A stretch of 10,862 bases of DNA from Anaerolineales bacterium UBA2232 (GCA_002348045.1 DDYO01000226.1:1-10862); one strand, 5' to 3'; shown: positions 1-6,511, numbered from the stretch's first letter. Notes: generated by a model from the letters alone, not told the origin. A program made the numbers and translations.

Positions 1-558
1 TTCGGCCACTGGTGGTTCGAAGGGGTCACCTGGCTAAAAGAGGTCCTGCGGCGCCTGGATAAGAGCGATGTGGTTGAGTTGAGCACCGCGGGCGACTATC
101 TGGAAGCCTATCCGCCCGAAGAGGTGATATCCCTGCCTGAGAGTTCGTGGGGACAGGGCGGCGGCCACTGGACCTGGCTCAACCCGGATACGGAGTGGAT
201 GTGGCCCTTGATTCACAACGCCGAATCCAGCATGGAGCGGTTAGTGGCGGCTCACCCTGCGGCAGAAGGTCCTTTGCGGGACGTGCTCAACCAGGCCGCC
301 CGGGAGCTCTTGCTCCTGGAGAGCAGCGACTGGCCTTTCCTCGTCAGCACGGGCCAGGCCAAGGAGTATGCCAGCGGCCGGTTCCAACAGCACATGGCGC
401 GCTTCAATCACCTGGTCTCTATTGTTGGCTCGGGAGCGGTGGACGACGCTTCTTTGAGCTTTCTGACCAACGTTGCCGACCTGGACAATCCTTTCCCCGG
501 TGTGGACTATCGGGTCTTTGCGTCCCGAGAGGTCGTGGCGCCGCCAGCTGGTCTGTAA
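1..558 (+). CDS. GH57/DUF1957 alpha-glucan enzyme (branching-enzyme type), C-terminal fragment
   Basis: Open from the first base in frame 1 to TAA at 556-558, so the N-terminal part lies outside the window; 185 residues are visible. The fragment opens with FGHWWFEG, the motif that in GH57 branching enzymes and DUF1957 proteins directly follows the catalytic Asp, which would be just off the edge. It then has ESSWGQGGGHWTWLN (around residue 48) and RELLLLESSDWPFLVSTGQA (around residue 96), both typical of the helical C-terminal part of this family. Family members cleave and re-form alpha-1,4/1,6 links in glycogen-like glucans in the cytoplasm. The next gene, 58 nt downstream, is a sugar-type binding lipoprotein, which fits carbohydrate metabolism. 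Amylase or glucanotransferase activity cannot be excluded without the catalytic domain. Confidence 0.85.
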   Translation, partial: FGHWWFEGVTWLKEVLRRLDKSDVVELSTAGDYLEAYPPEEVISLPESSWGQGGGHWTWLNPDTEWMWPLIHNAESSMERLVAAHPAAEGPLRDVLNQAARELLLLESSDWPFLVSTGQAKEYASGRFQQHMARFNHLVSIVGSGAVDDASLSFLTNVADLDNPFPGVDYRVFASREVVAPPAGL

Positions 559-566
559 CCGGGCTT

Positions 567-594
567 TGGCCGCGGCGCTGTCTCGCGCCAGCCA
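567..594 (+). other. imperfect GC-rich hairpin between the GH57 and binding-protein genes
   Basis: GGCGC (574-578) pairs with GCGCC (585-589) across a 6-nt loop. The stem is extended by TGGC/GCCA (567-570 with 591-594) across a small internal loop. There is no T-run after it, so it is not a standard intrinsic terminator. It may lower read-through or protect an mRNA end, or it may be chance in GC-rich DNA. Confidence 0.2.
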
Positions 595-616
595 GGTTCA
601 GTTCTGAGGAGGAGAG

Positions 617-1936
617 ATGCAGAGGTGGCTCTGTCTTTGGCTAGTGGTAGCGGTGGCCCTGGTATCCTGCGCCCGCGGGCCCACGCCAACCGTTGCGCCG
701 CAAATCCTGCCCACCGAAACCCCTGCGACCAAGCCCACGCCGGCAGTGCAGGCAGTCCAGATCACCCTGTGGGAACAGGAGGACGAGAGCGGGCGGACCA
801 GCGTGCTCTATCCCCTCATCGACGAGTTCATGAAGGAGAACCCCTACATACGGGTGGTGGCCCAGTCGTACCGTACTGAGGAGCTGCGCAGTCAGTTCCT
901 GACCGCTGCTCAGGAACAAGCTGTACCTGATGTGGTCCGCGGCCCCAACGATCTAGTCGGCGTCTTTGGGGCGACGGGCGCCTTGTTGCCCCTAGAGGAG
1001 ATGTTTGACCCACAGGACCTGGAGGCATTCTTCCCCGGAGTTCTGGCTGGGGCGACGTTAGCAGGCACCCTGTACGGCCTTCCCGACCGCTGCGGTGGGC
1101 ACCTGATGCTGGTCTACAACAAGAAGCTGCTGCCCACACCTCCGGTAACCACCGACGCGCTCATTGCGATGGCCCAGGCGGCCACGGATGCGGCGGCCGG
1201 AATCTGGGGACTGGCCTACAACACCCGGGAGCCGTTCTGGCTGGCGCCCTGGCTCATGGGTTTTGGCGGCGCGGTGCTCGATCCAGCCGACGACAGGCCC
1301 CGTCTCGACAGCCCGGCCATGGTGAATGCACTCCAATTTCTGTACGACCTCAGTGCTACGCACCAGGTCGTTCCCTCCGGCTGCGACTATGAGATGGCAC
1401 GTAGCCTCTTCGCCACAGGCAAAGCTGCCATGGTCATCGACGGGGATTGGTCCCTGAGTGGTTACGTTCAGGCGGGGATTGATGTGGGCACTGCTCCCCT
1501 GCCGCAGGTGACGCAGACCGGGCTCTGGCCCGCACCGCTGGTGGAGGGCCGCTATTTTATGGTGAGCCGGCAACTGGCTCCGGGTAGCCCCGAGTTCGAA
1601 GCAGTGCGTGACTTTGTCACCTTCATGACCAGCGAGAGCACCCAGCAGGTGTGGCTCGAGAAGCTAAAGAAACTGCCCTCCAACAAGGCGGTTGCCCAAT
1701 CCCCGATGATTCAACAGGATCCTCTCCTGGCGGGGGCAGCCGCTCAGTTACAGTACGCACGGGGCAGGCCGGCCTCTCCCCTCTTGGGCTGTTTCTGGGA
1801 CAGCGTGTACGGCAACCAGCAAGCAGTACTGGCGGGAACCCTCACTCCGCAGGATGCGGCGCGCACGATGCAGGAATCCGCCGAGCAGTGCGTCCAGTAC
1901 ATGCTGCAGGCGCCGCCCATGGAGAGTAAGCAGTAA
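617..1936 (+). CDS. ABC transporter sugar-type substrate-binding lipoprotein (family 1)
   Basis: A 439-residue extracellular solute-binding protein of the maltose/oligosaccharide type. Residues 1-17 form a lipoprotein signal peptide (MQR, hydrophobic LCLWLVVAVAL, lipobox LVSC) with Cys18 as the lipidated residue. A Thr/Pro/Ala-rich linker runs to about residue 46. The mature fold starts at VQITLWEQ; YGLPDRCGGHLMLVYNKKLL, then FATGKAAMVIDGDW near the middle, are typical of MalE-like proteins. It would sit on the outer face of the cytoplasmic membrane and deliver a sugar to a permease. The start is fixed by the GAGGAGGAG ribosome site at 606-614. It follows the GH57 gene by 58 nt, possibly in one operon, but no permease or ATPase gene is in the window. 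The substrate cannot be read from the sequence. Confidence 0.9.
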   Translation: MQRWLCLWLVVAVALVSCARGPTPTVAPQILPTETPATKPTPAVQAVQITLWEQEDESGRTSVLYPLIDEFMKENPYIRVVAQSYRTEELRSQFLTAAQEQAVPDVVRGPNDLVGVFGATGALLPLEEMFDPQDLEAFFPGVLAGATLAGTLYGLPDRCGGHLMLVYNKKLLPTPPVTTDALIAMAQAATDAAAGIWGLAYNTREPFWLAPWLMGFGGAVLDPADDRPRLDSPAMVNALQFLYDLSATHQVVPSGCDYEMARSLFATGKAAMVIDGDWSLSGYVQAGIDVGTAPLPQVTQTGLWPAPLVEGRYFMVSRQLAPGSPEFEAVRDFVTFMTSESTQQVWLEKLKKLPSNKAVAQSPMIQQDPLLAGAAAQLQYARGRPASPLLGCFWDSVYGNQQAVLAGTLTPQDAARTMQESAEQCVQYMLQAPPMESKQ

Positions 1937-2050
1937 CCTCCGTATGGTCCTCGCTACGACTAAGCGATGATTGGACTGCAGCCCCGCGGATAGGCACAAG
2001 GATCGTTCGGCCGAGGCCGGGGGTACGCTTCTGACTGGCGATCATTCAAT

Positions 2051-2060
2051 GAGGAGGAAA
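2051..2060 (+). promoter_or_regulatory. ribosome binding site deciding the aldolase start
   Basis: GAGGAGGAAA lies 9 nt before the ATG at 2070. It overlaps the alternative ATG at 2049, so it can only serve the downstream start. Confidence 0.75.
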
Positions 2061-2069
2061 CGACCAAAG

Positions 2070-2858
2070 ATGTTGGGCAACAGTATCTTTCGCGATGATG
2101 GTCGATCGGTGATCATCCCTATCGACCATGGCTTGAGTGGCCTGGTGCCGGGCTGGGAGCATCCCGGCGAGACCCTGGAGAAGTTAGTCGCCGGAAAACC
2201 AGATGCGGTCATGACCACCTATGGTAACCTGAAACGCTATCGGCATCTGCTGGAAGGCAAGGTGGCGATGCTGCTGCGCCTGGACACTGGGGCCAGCCCG
2301 TACTCCGTCCACGAGAGGCTGACCGACTGGCGGCTGCGCTACACCGTCGAGGACGCGGTCCGGTTGGGCTGCAAAGGGATCCTGCTCTTTGCTTGGTTCG
2401 GCGCTCCGTGCGAGATGGACAGCATCCAGATCTGCGCCGAGGTGGCAGCAGAGTGTGATCAGATGGGATTGGCTTGCGCCATCGAGACCTTTCCACTGCC
2501 GGGCCCCAAAATCCCCCAAGAGGACATCCTCCTTCCCAAACATGTGGCTACGGTGTGTCGCCTGGCCTACGAGTACGGGGCGGACATGATCAAGACCCAC
2601 TACACTGGCACCATCGAGGGGTTCAAGCAGGTCACCGATGTGGTACCGGTTCCCGTGATGATTGCTGGCGGAGCAAAGACAGAAACGGATCGTGAACTGC
2701 TGCAGACGGTGACAGAGATGTTGGCTGCTGGGGGTAAGGGCGTCTGGTGTGGCCGCAACACGTGGCAGCACAAGAATCCTACGGCGATGGTCAGGGCATT
2801 GGTGGACGTCATCCACAACGGAGCCAGTGTCGATGACGCACTGAAGCAACTAACGTAG
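2070..2858 (+). CDS. DhnA/LsrF-type class I aldolase
   Basis: A 262-residue TIM-barrel aldolase of the DeoC/LacD/FbaB group, about the usual family length. The ATG at 2070 is chosen because of the Shine-Dalgarno just upstream, and because the protein then begins with the usual short lead into IPIDHG (Asp19-His20). MIKTHYTG places the Schiff-base Lys at 175. MIAGGAK (197-203) and GVWCGRNTWQHKNP (from 224) match the phosphate-binding loops. Relatives include archaeal fructose-bisphosphate aldolase, 2-amino-3,7-dideoxy-hept-6-ulosonate synthase and LsrF, so the reaction is Schiff-base aldol or thiolase-like chemistry on a phosphorylated sugar, in the cytoplasm; the exact substrate is not determined. 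Where archaeal FBP aldolases have a YPRG-like motif with the acid/base Tyr, this protein reads TFPLPG (Phe141). A 133-nt gap with no clear promoter separates it from the binding-protein gene. Confidence 0.85.
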   Translation: MLGNSIFRDDGRSVIIPIDHGLSGLVPGWEHPGETLEKLVAGKPDAVMTTYGNLKRYRHLLEGKVAMLLRLDTGASPYSVHERLTDWRLRYTVEDAVRLGCKGILLFAWFGAPCEMDSIQICAEVAAECDQMGLACAIETFPLPGPKIPQEDILLPKHVATVCRLAYEYGADMIKTHYTGTIEGFKQVTDVVPVPVMIAGGAKTETDRELLQTVTEMLAAGGKGVWCGRNTWQHKNPTAMVRALVDVIHNGASVDDALKQLT

Positions 2859-2866
2859 TACATGGA

Positions 2867-2916
2867 GGAGGGTGCGAAAGGAGTAAGGGGTGGTGCCTTG
2901 GACCGCCTTTCCCTCC
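2867..2916 (+). other. imperfect stem-loop between the aldolase and TIGR04076 genes
   Basis: GGAGGG (2867-2872) pairs with CCCTCC (2911-2916), AAA (2877-2879) with TTT (2908-2910), and GGTGGT (2889-2894) with ACCGCC (2902-2907, one G-T pair). Bulges lie between the three stems. No U-tract follows. It is a purine/pyrimidine-skewed spacer that could fold in the mRNA; function unknown. Confidence 0.25.
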
Positions 2917-2960
2917 GCGCCCCTCCCTACCTTGAAAGGTCTGCCCATATCATGTGCCTG

Positions 2961-2970
2961 AGGAGGAGGA
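2961..2970 (+). promoter_or_regulatory. ribosome binding site deciding the TIGR04076 gene start
   Basis: AGGAGGAGGA ends 4 nt before the ATG at 2975, with its GGAGG core a few bases farther back. It lies inside the longer reading frame that starts at 2954, so 2975 is the likelier start. The same CTGAGGAGGA string precedes the binding-protein gene at 605-613. Confidence 0.7.
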
Positions 2971-2974
2971 AACA

Positions 2975-3280
2975 ATGGCTGGAAATCCCGTGAGGATCAC
3001 TGTTCTAAAGAGGCTCTCCAATCCTGACCTGATTGACCGCTACGGGGTGAACGTGGTAGCCCAGTGTGGCGTCATGAAAGATGGACAACAGTTCATCTCC
3101 GAAGGACTGAAGATACCCGATGGTTTCTGCGCCTGGGCGTGGGCCGACATTCAGAGGGATGCGACCGTCTTGGCCCTGGGTGGGAATTTCCCCTGGATCA
3201 ATGAAGAAGGGGTGACCATCGCCTGTTGTACTGACGGCCTTCGGCCCGTGGTGTTCAAGCTGGAGAGGATCACACCCTAG
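2975..3280 (+). CDS. TIGR04076-family small protein
   Basis: A 101-residue protein of unknown biochemical role, recognised from its whole pattern: an opening RITVLKR, then DGFCAWAWADIQRD (49-62), GGNFPW (69-74) and the near-invariant end CCTDGLRPVVFKLERI (84-99). These are hallmarks of the TIGR04076 family found in anaerobic and thermophilic bacteria. Cysteines are at 31, 52, 84 and 85; the C52 and C84-C85 positions lie in the conserved blocks and could bind metal or form disulfides, which is inference only. There is no signal peptide or membrane segment, so it is probably cytoplasmic. It is the last + strand gene before the convergent junction, 116 nt after the aldolase. No function should be assumed. 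Confidence 0.85.
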   Translation: MAGNPVRITVLKRLSNPDLIDRYGVNVVAQCGVMKDGQQFISEGLKIPDGFCAWAWADIQRDATVLALGGNFPWINEEGVTIACCTDGLRPVVFKLERITP

Positions 3281-3349
3281 GGCTGCTACGATTGGCAGGA
3301 GCAGTGTTCCAGATCGGGCGCTGTTCTGCACCGTTCGGTGGCGCGACTT

Positions 3350-3381
3350 GCAGCTTCGGCCGATGGGTTGGCCGAAGCTGC
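3350..3381. terminator. perfect inverted repeat, probable bidirectional terminator
   Basis: GCAGCTTCGGCC (3350-3361) and GGCCGAAGCTGC (3370-3381) form a perfect 12-bp stem with an 8-nt loop, directly beside the rlmB stop codon and 69 nt after the end of the TIGR04076 gene. The position between convergent genes supports a terminator for both strands. Neither side has a strong T-run, so efficiency is uncertain. Confidence 0.65.
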
Positions 3382-4149
3382 TCAGCTTCCCTCCTCAAGC
3401 GCTGAGGATGCCGCAGGTCGTTGCTGCCAGGCCTCGTACAGGGCGATGGATCCAGCTACCGACGCGTTCAAGGAATTGATCTGACCTCTCATGGGCAGCT
3501 CAATGAGCAGGTCGCAATGCTCGCTGACCAGACGGCCCAACCCCTGGCCCTCGCTGCCCACCACCAGCGCCAGGGGCATGTTCAGGTCTACTTCGCGATA
3601 GTTCCGCGCTGCAGGCCGCTGATCGAGGCCCACCACCCAGAGTCCTGCCTTCTTGAGGTCTTCCATCGATCGCACCAGGTTCGTAACCTGGGCGATCAGA
3701 AGGTGCTCTACTGCCCCCGATGAAGAGTTGCTCACCGCTGGAGTGATTTGTACGGCGTGGTGACGGGGGATCAGCACTCCATGGACTCCGACAGCCTCCG
3801 CCGTCCGCAAGAGCGTACCGAGGTTCTGTGGGTCCTGCAGGCAATCGAGCAGTAGCAGCAAGGGAGGTTCCTGGCGCTGGCTTGCCAACTTGAGCATCGC
3901 ATCGGTTTCCCCATAAGGGTATGGTGCGGCCTGGGCGGCCACTCCCTGGTGGTTGACCGCGCCAAGGGATTCCAGTTGCCGGCGATCGACGCGATGAACC
4001 ACAACACCGCGCTCAGCGGCAAGGGACAAGATGCGTTCGATGGGCCCACGATCGCGAGCTCCTTCGGCGAGGAGGATCTGATCGACCTTCCGGCGTCCCG
4101 CTGCCAGGGCTTCCGCCACCGCATTCCTTCCGTAGAGCATTTCCCACAT
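3382..4149 (-). CDS. rlmB: 23S rRNA (guanosine-2'-O-)-methyltransferase, RlmB/TrmH (SpoU) family
   Basis: A 255-residue SPOUT-fold methyltransferase that uses S-adenosylmethionine to methylate a ribose 2'-OH; by family and gene order the target is probably the 23S rRNA peptidyl-transferase region (G2251 in E. coli). The N-terminal substrate-binding part opens with LYGRNAVAEAL (6-16) and contains NHQGVAAQ. The three SpoU motifs are all visible: DPQNLGTLLRTAEAVG (106-121), LVVGSEGQGL (195-204) and LPMRGQINSLNASVA (218-232), which include the conserved Asn, Glu and Ser/Asn residues. The ATG at 4149 is preferred over TTG at 4155 because AAGGGAGAG at 4157-4165 is 7 nt from the ATG but abuts the TTG. 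It follows cysS by 84 nt, as in the classical cluster. Related TrmH-type targets such as tRNA remain possible. Confidence 0.92.
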   Translation of the reverse strand: MWEMLYGRNAVAEALAAGRRKVDQILLAEGARDRGPIERILSLAAERGVVVHRVDRRQLESLGAVNHQGVAAQAAPYPYGETDAMLKLASQRQEPPLLLLLDCLQDPQNLGTLLRTAEAVGVHGVLIPRHHAVQITPAVSNSSSGAVEHLLIAQVTNLVRSMEDLKKAGLWVVGLDQRPAARNYREVDLNMPLALVVGSEGQGLGRLVSEHCDLLIELPMRGQINSLNASVAGSIALYEAWQQRPAASSALEEGS

Positions 4150-4156
4150 GTTCAAT

Positions 4157-4165
4157 CTCTCCCTT
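4157..4165 (-). promoter_or_regulatory. ribosome binding site of rlmB
   Basis: AAGGGAGAG on the - strand is 7 nt before the ATG at 4149 and too close to the in-frame TTG at 4155. It decides the start. Confidence 0.7.
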
Positions 4166-4176
4166 CAGAAGCAGCA

Positions 4177-4206
4177 AGGGTGCTCGCTCGTGGAGCAGAG
4201 CACCCT
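4177..4206 (-). terminator. strong hairpin between cysS and rlmB, terminator-like
   Basis: AGGGTGCTC (4177-4185) pairs with GAGCACCCT (4198-4206), continued by GCTC/GAGC (4186-4189 with 4193-4196). The result is a 13-bp stem with a single bulged A and a 3-nt loop. On the - strand it is followed by TTGCTGCTTCT, a poor U-tract. It lies 27 nt after the cysS stop and about 28 nt before the rlmB start, so it may be a partial terminator or mRNA-end stabiliser that sets the cysS/rlmB ratio. Confidence 0.5.
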
Positions 4207-4233
4207 CCTGGTGTTGAGCGGCGACAAATCGGT

Positions 4234-5637
4234 CTAACGCAGGGTGTACTTCCAGATCGTGCCTTCCGCGCCATCTTCCAGCACCACACCTAGGTCGACC
4301 AAACGATCACGGATGCTGTCGGCCAGCGCCCACTGCTTCGCCTCGCGCAGTTGCGTACGCACCTCAACCAGCAGAGCGATGAACGGTTCAGCCGCGGACG
4401 GCCCGGCAGCCCCCTTGAGCGTTAGTCCGAGGACATGGACCATGTCCCGCAAGACACCCTGGGCATATGCCAACTCTGGCTCGTTCGTCCCACTGTCACG
4501 GGACTGGTTGATGATCCTCGCCAGGTCATAGACCTGAGCGATGGCTCGTGAGGTGTTAAAGTCGTCATCCATCGCCGTGACAAACTCGTCGCGAGCGGCA
4601 TCGGCCTGGCCCGATAGGACATCGCCGGGGTTGGTCTGTGGCGCGTCGACAAAACCCCGCAGGGCGACCCGCAGTCGTTCAGCGCCACGCTCGGCGGCGG
4701 ACACATTGTCTTCCCTCCAGGTCAGAGGGCTGCGGTAGTGGGAGGAAAGGATGAACAGCCGGATGGCGTCGGCGCTGTGCGCGGCCAGGGCATCCTGGAT
4801 GCTGATGACGTTGCCCAGATGACGGGTCATCTTCTCGTCTTCTTCCCGCAATCTCAACAGGCTGTTGTGGACCCAGTACTTGACGAACGGCGACTTGCCA
4901 GTAAAGGCCTCGGACTGGGCGATTTCATTCTCGTGGTGCGGGAAAATAACATCGCCGCCACCGCCGTGGATGTCCAGCTGCTCACCCAGGAACTCGATGG
5001 ACATGGCGGAGCATTCGATGTGCCAGCCCGGTCGGCCCTTGCCCCACGGGCTGTCCCAGGAAGGTTCGCCCTCTTTGGCCGCTTTCCACAGTGCAAAGTC
5101 CATTGGGTGCTCTTTGCGCTCGTCAATCTCGATACGTGCGCCGGCCTCCATTTGGTCCAGGTTACGCTTGGAGAGGCTGCCATAGTTCGGGAACTTGCTG
5201 ACCCTGAAGTAAACGTCACCGTCGACCTCATAGGCATGGCCTTTGGCGATCAAGGTCTCCACAATCTCGATGATTTTGGGAATGGACTCGGTGGCGCGGG
5301 GGTGAAGGTCAGAACGCTCGATGTTCAGGGCGTCCATCTCGGCAAAGAAGCGGGCAATGTATCGGTCTGCAAGCTCCTTGATGGTGATCCCTTGGGCACG
5401 CGCTGTCTCCATGATCCGATCTTCGATGTCTGTAAAGTTCTGCACGCTGCGGACGCGATAGCCGCGGTACTTTAAGTAGCGCTTGATGGTATCAAAAATG
5501 ATGTAGGACATGGCATGTCCAACGTGAGCTGGTCCGTATAGATTGGGACCGCACACGTACATCTTGACTTCGCCTGGCACGAGGGGTACAAAGTCTTCTT
5601 TTTGACGCGTGAGGGTATTAAAGACCCTGAGTGACAT
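4234..5637 (-). CDS. cysS: cysteinyl-tRNA synthetase
   Basis: Class I aminoacyl-tRNA synthetase, 467 residues, about the normal length; charges tRNA-Cys with cysteine in the cytoplasm. The start FNTLTRQKEDF is the classical CysRS opening. The four zinc ligands are present (Cys29, Cys209, His234, Glu238, matching E. coli C28/C209/H234/E238), as are WHIECSAMS (205-213) and GGGGDVIFPHHENE. The HIGH motif is HVGH (38-41) within PNLYGPAHVGH, and the KMSKS position reads KMTRH (269-273) in KMTRHLGN; both contexts are unusual. The C-terminal helical domain ends with the anticodon-region pattern WALADSIRDRLVDLGVVLED. The ATG at 5637 is supported by GAGGAG 9 nt upstream; the open frame continues 41 codons farther but looks non-coding. 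A repeat-rich leader precedes the gene. Confidence 0.95.
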   Translation of the reverse strand: MSLRVFNTLTRQKEDFVPLVPGEVKMYVCGPNLYGPAHVGHAMSYIIFDTIKRYLKYRGYRVRSVQNFTDIEDRIMETARAQGITIKELADRYIARFFAEMDALNIERSDLHPRATESIPKIIEIVETLIAKGHAYEVDGDVYFRVSKFPNYGSLSKRNLDQMEAGARIEIDERKEHPMDFALWKAAKEGEPSWDSPWGKGRPGWHIECSAMSIEFLGEQLDIHGGGGDVIFPHHENEIAQSEAFTGKSPFVKYWVHNSLLRLREEDEKMTRHLGNVISIQDALAAHSADAIRLFILSSHYRSPLTWREDNVSAAERGAERLRVALRGFVDAPQTNPGDVLSGQADAARDEFVTAMDDDFNTSRAIAQVYDLARIINQSRDSGTNEPELAYAQGVLRDMVHVLGLTLKGAAGPSAAEPFIALLVEVRTQLREAKQWALADSIRDRLVDLGVVLEDGAEGTIWKYTLR

Positions 5638-5646
5638 GGTGACGTT

Positions 5647-5653
5647 CTCCTCT
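5647..5653 (-). promoter_or_regulatory. ribosome binding site of cysS
   Basis: AGAGGAG on the - strand, 9 nt before the ATG at 5637. It supports this start over the in-frame codon at 5760. Confidence 0.7.
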
Positions 5654-5680
5654 ACAATGCGGTGTCGGGCGGTTGATCCA

Positions 5681-5713
5681 GGGACACTACGCAGGCTAGT
5701 GTCCCACGGGACA
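5681..5713 (-). repeat. three-armed inverted repeat in the cysS leader
   Basis: GGGACACTA (5681-5689) and TAGTGTCCC (5697-5705) form a perfect 9-bp stem with a 7-nt loop. The second arm can pair instead with GGGACA (5708-5713), making the 14-nt palindrome TGTCCCACGGGACA. On the - strand the arms come in the order TGTCCC, GGGACACTA, TAGTGTCCC, so two structures are mutually exclusive. No U-tract follows. It lies between the kinase-like gene's stop and the cysS start. It could be an operator, a leader switch or a weak terminator. Confidence 0.5.
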
Positions 5714-5799
5714 GATACAGAGGGCACCTGGGCAGCGGAGCAAGATGATCGCGGCGACAATCAAGGTGTCGGGTAGCATCTGGTTCAACCTGATCCTCT

Positions 5800-6507
5800 T
5801 CATGCCCCGCGCTTCCCGTCGGAAGTCACCCGCTGTACCAGCGCCATTGCGACAAGCTGGATGCACGTTTGGATGGACAACCTTCCCGTGTTGAGCACAA
5901 AGCTATACAGATGGGGGTCCAGCCAGTTTACGCCATAGTAGCGCCGCATATAGTCCGAACGAGCCCGGTCACTGGAGACGATGCGCTGAGAGGCTTCGCG
6001 CTGACCGATGCCGAGGGTGCGCATTAACTTTTCCACCCTGAGGGCCATGGGCGCGATGACCTGGACATGCAGTGCTTCGGGATGATCCTTCAGTACGACC
6101 TGGCTTCCTCGGCCGATGATCAGGACATTCCCTTGCGCCGCCATGTTGAGGATTACCATTCCGACAATGCGGACATAGTCCTCCATGGCCACGCTCATGA
6201 GGGGCATGGCAGGCGTAAAGATACCGCGGGTTGAGATGTTGATAGAGGTAACCAGCTCCCGCCTGCGAAGCTCTTTGGGGCTGGGAATCGCTGGAGAAGC
6301 CTTGAGAGCGTTCAGGATCTGCTCCATCAGGCCACGACGTCCCTCGTAAGTCAGATCATGGAGGGCCAGCTCTGGTACACCGGCTTCCGAGGCAGCGCGA
6401 TCGATGGTTTCGCCATCGATCAGGCGCAGCCCTAGAGGCTTGGCCACACCACAGGCAATCTCGGCGCCGCCAGCGCCCAGCTGTCTAGAGATAGTGACTA
6501 CTGGCAT
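5800..6507 (-). CDS. cytidylate-kinase-like family protein
   Basis: A 235-residue P-loop protein of the cytidylate-kinase-like (Cytidylate_kin2) family. The start VVTISRQLGAGGAEIA (3-18) is the characteristic glycine-rich nucleotide loop of this group, which lacks the canonical GK[ST]. LGLRLIDGETIDRAASEAGV (26-45) follows, then NVLIIGRGSQVVLKDHPEAL (127-146) and an Arg-rich lid-like stretch (DRARSDYMRRYYG, 180-192), which in NMP kinases contacts phosphates. Cytoplasmic; phosphoryl transfer is likely but the substrate is unknown, and it should not be equated with Cmk. Its ATG comes 4 nt after the stop of the PIN/TRAM gene, with GGAAGG spanning that stop region as ribosome site, so the two are probably translationally coupled. 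It occupies the place where ispD and ispF stand in Firmicutes. Confidence 0.8.
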   Translation of the reverse strand: MPVVTISRQLGAGGAEIACGVAKPLGLRLIDGETIDRAASEAGVPELALHDLTYEGRRGLMEQILNALKASPAIPSPKELRRRELVTSINISTRGIFTPAMPLMSVAMEDYVRIVGMVILNMAAQGNVLIIGRGSQVVLKDHPEALHVQVIAPMALRVEKLMRTLGIGQREASQRIVSSDRARSDYMRRYYGVNWLDPHLYSFVLNTGRLSIQTCIQLVAMALVQRVTSDGKRGA

Positions 6508-6511
6508 CGGG

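Noticed and set aside
1971..2069. Upstream in-frame extension of the aldolase
   Set aside because: The residues are unlike the family, and the Shine-Dalgarno sequence at 2051-2060 points to ATG at 2070.
1937..2069. Promoter for the aldolase gene
   Set aside because: TTGGAC near 1973 has no AT-rich -10 at a suitable distance; nothing convincing was found in this 133-nt spacer.
2184..2849. 221-codon open frame antisense to the aldolase
   Set aside because: It mirrors the aldolase gene with no recognisable protein features.
4738..5475. 245-codon open frame antisense to cysS
   Set aside because: It is fully inside a convincing cysS gene, shows no recognisable domain, and long antisense frames are expected in GC-rich coding DNA.
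5638..5760. 41-codon N-terminal extension of cysS
   Set aside because: It has no family similarity, overlaps the inverted repeats of the leader, and a good ribosome site with ATG at 5637 gives the classical CysRS start.
5638..5799. T-box leader before cysS
   Set aside because: The conserved T-box sequence (AGGGTGGNACCGCG-like) is absent and there is no terminator with a U-run before the gene.
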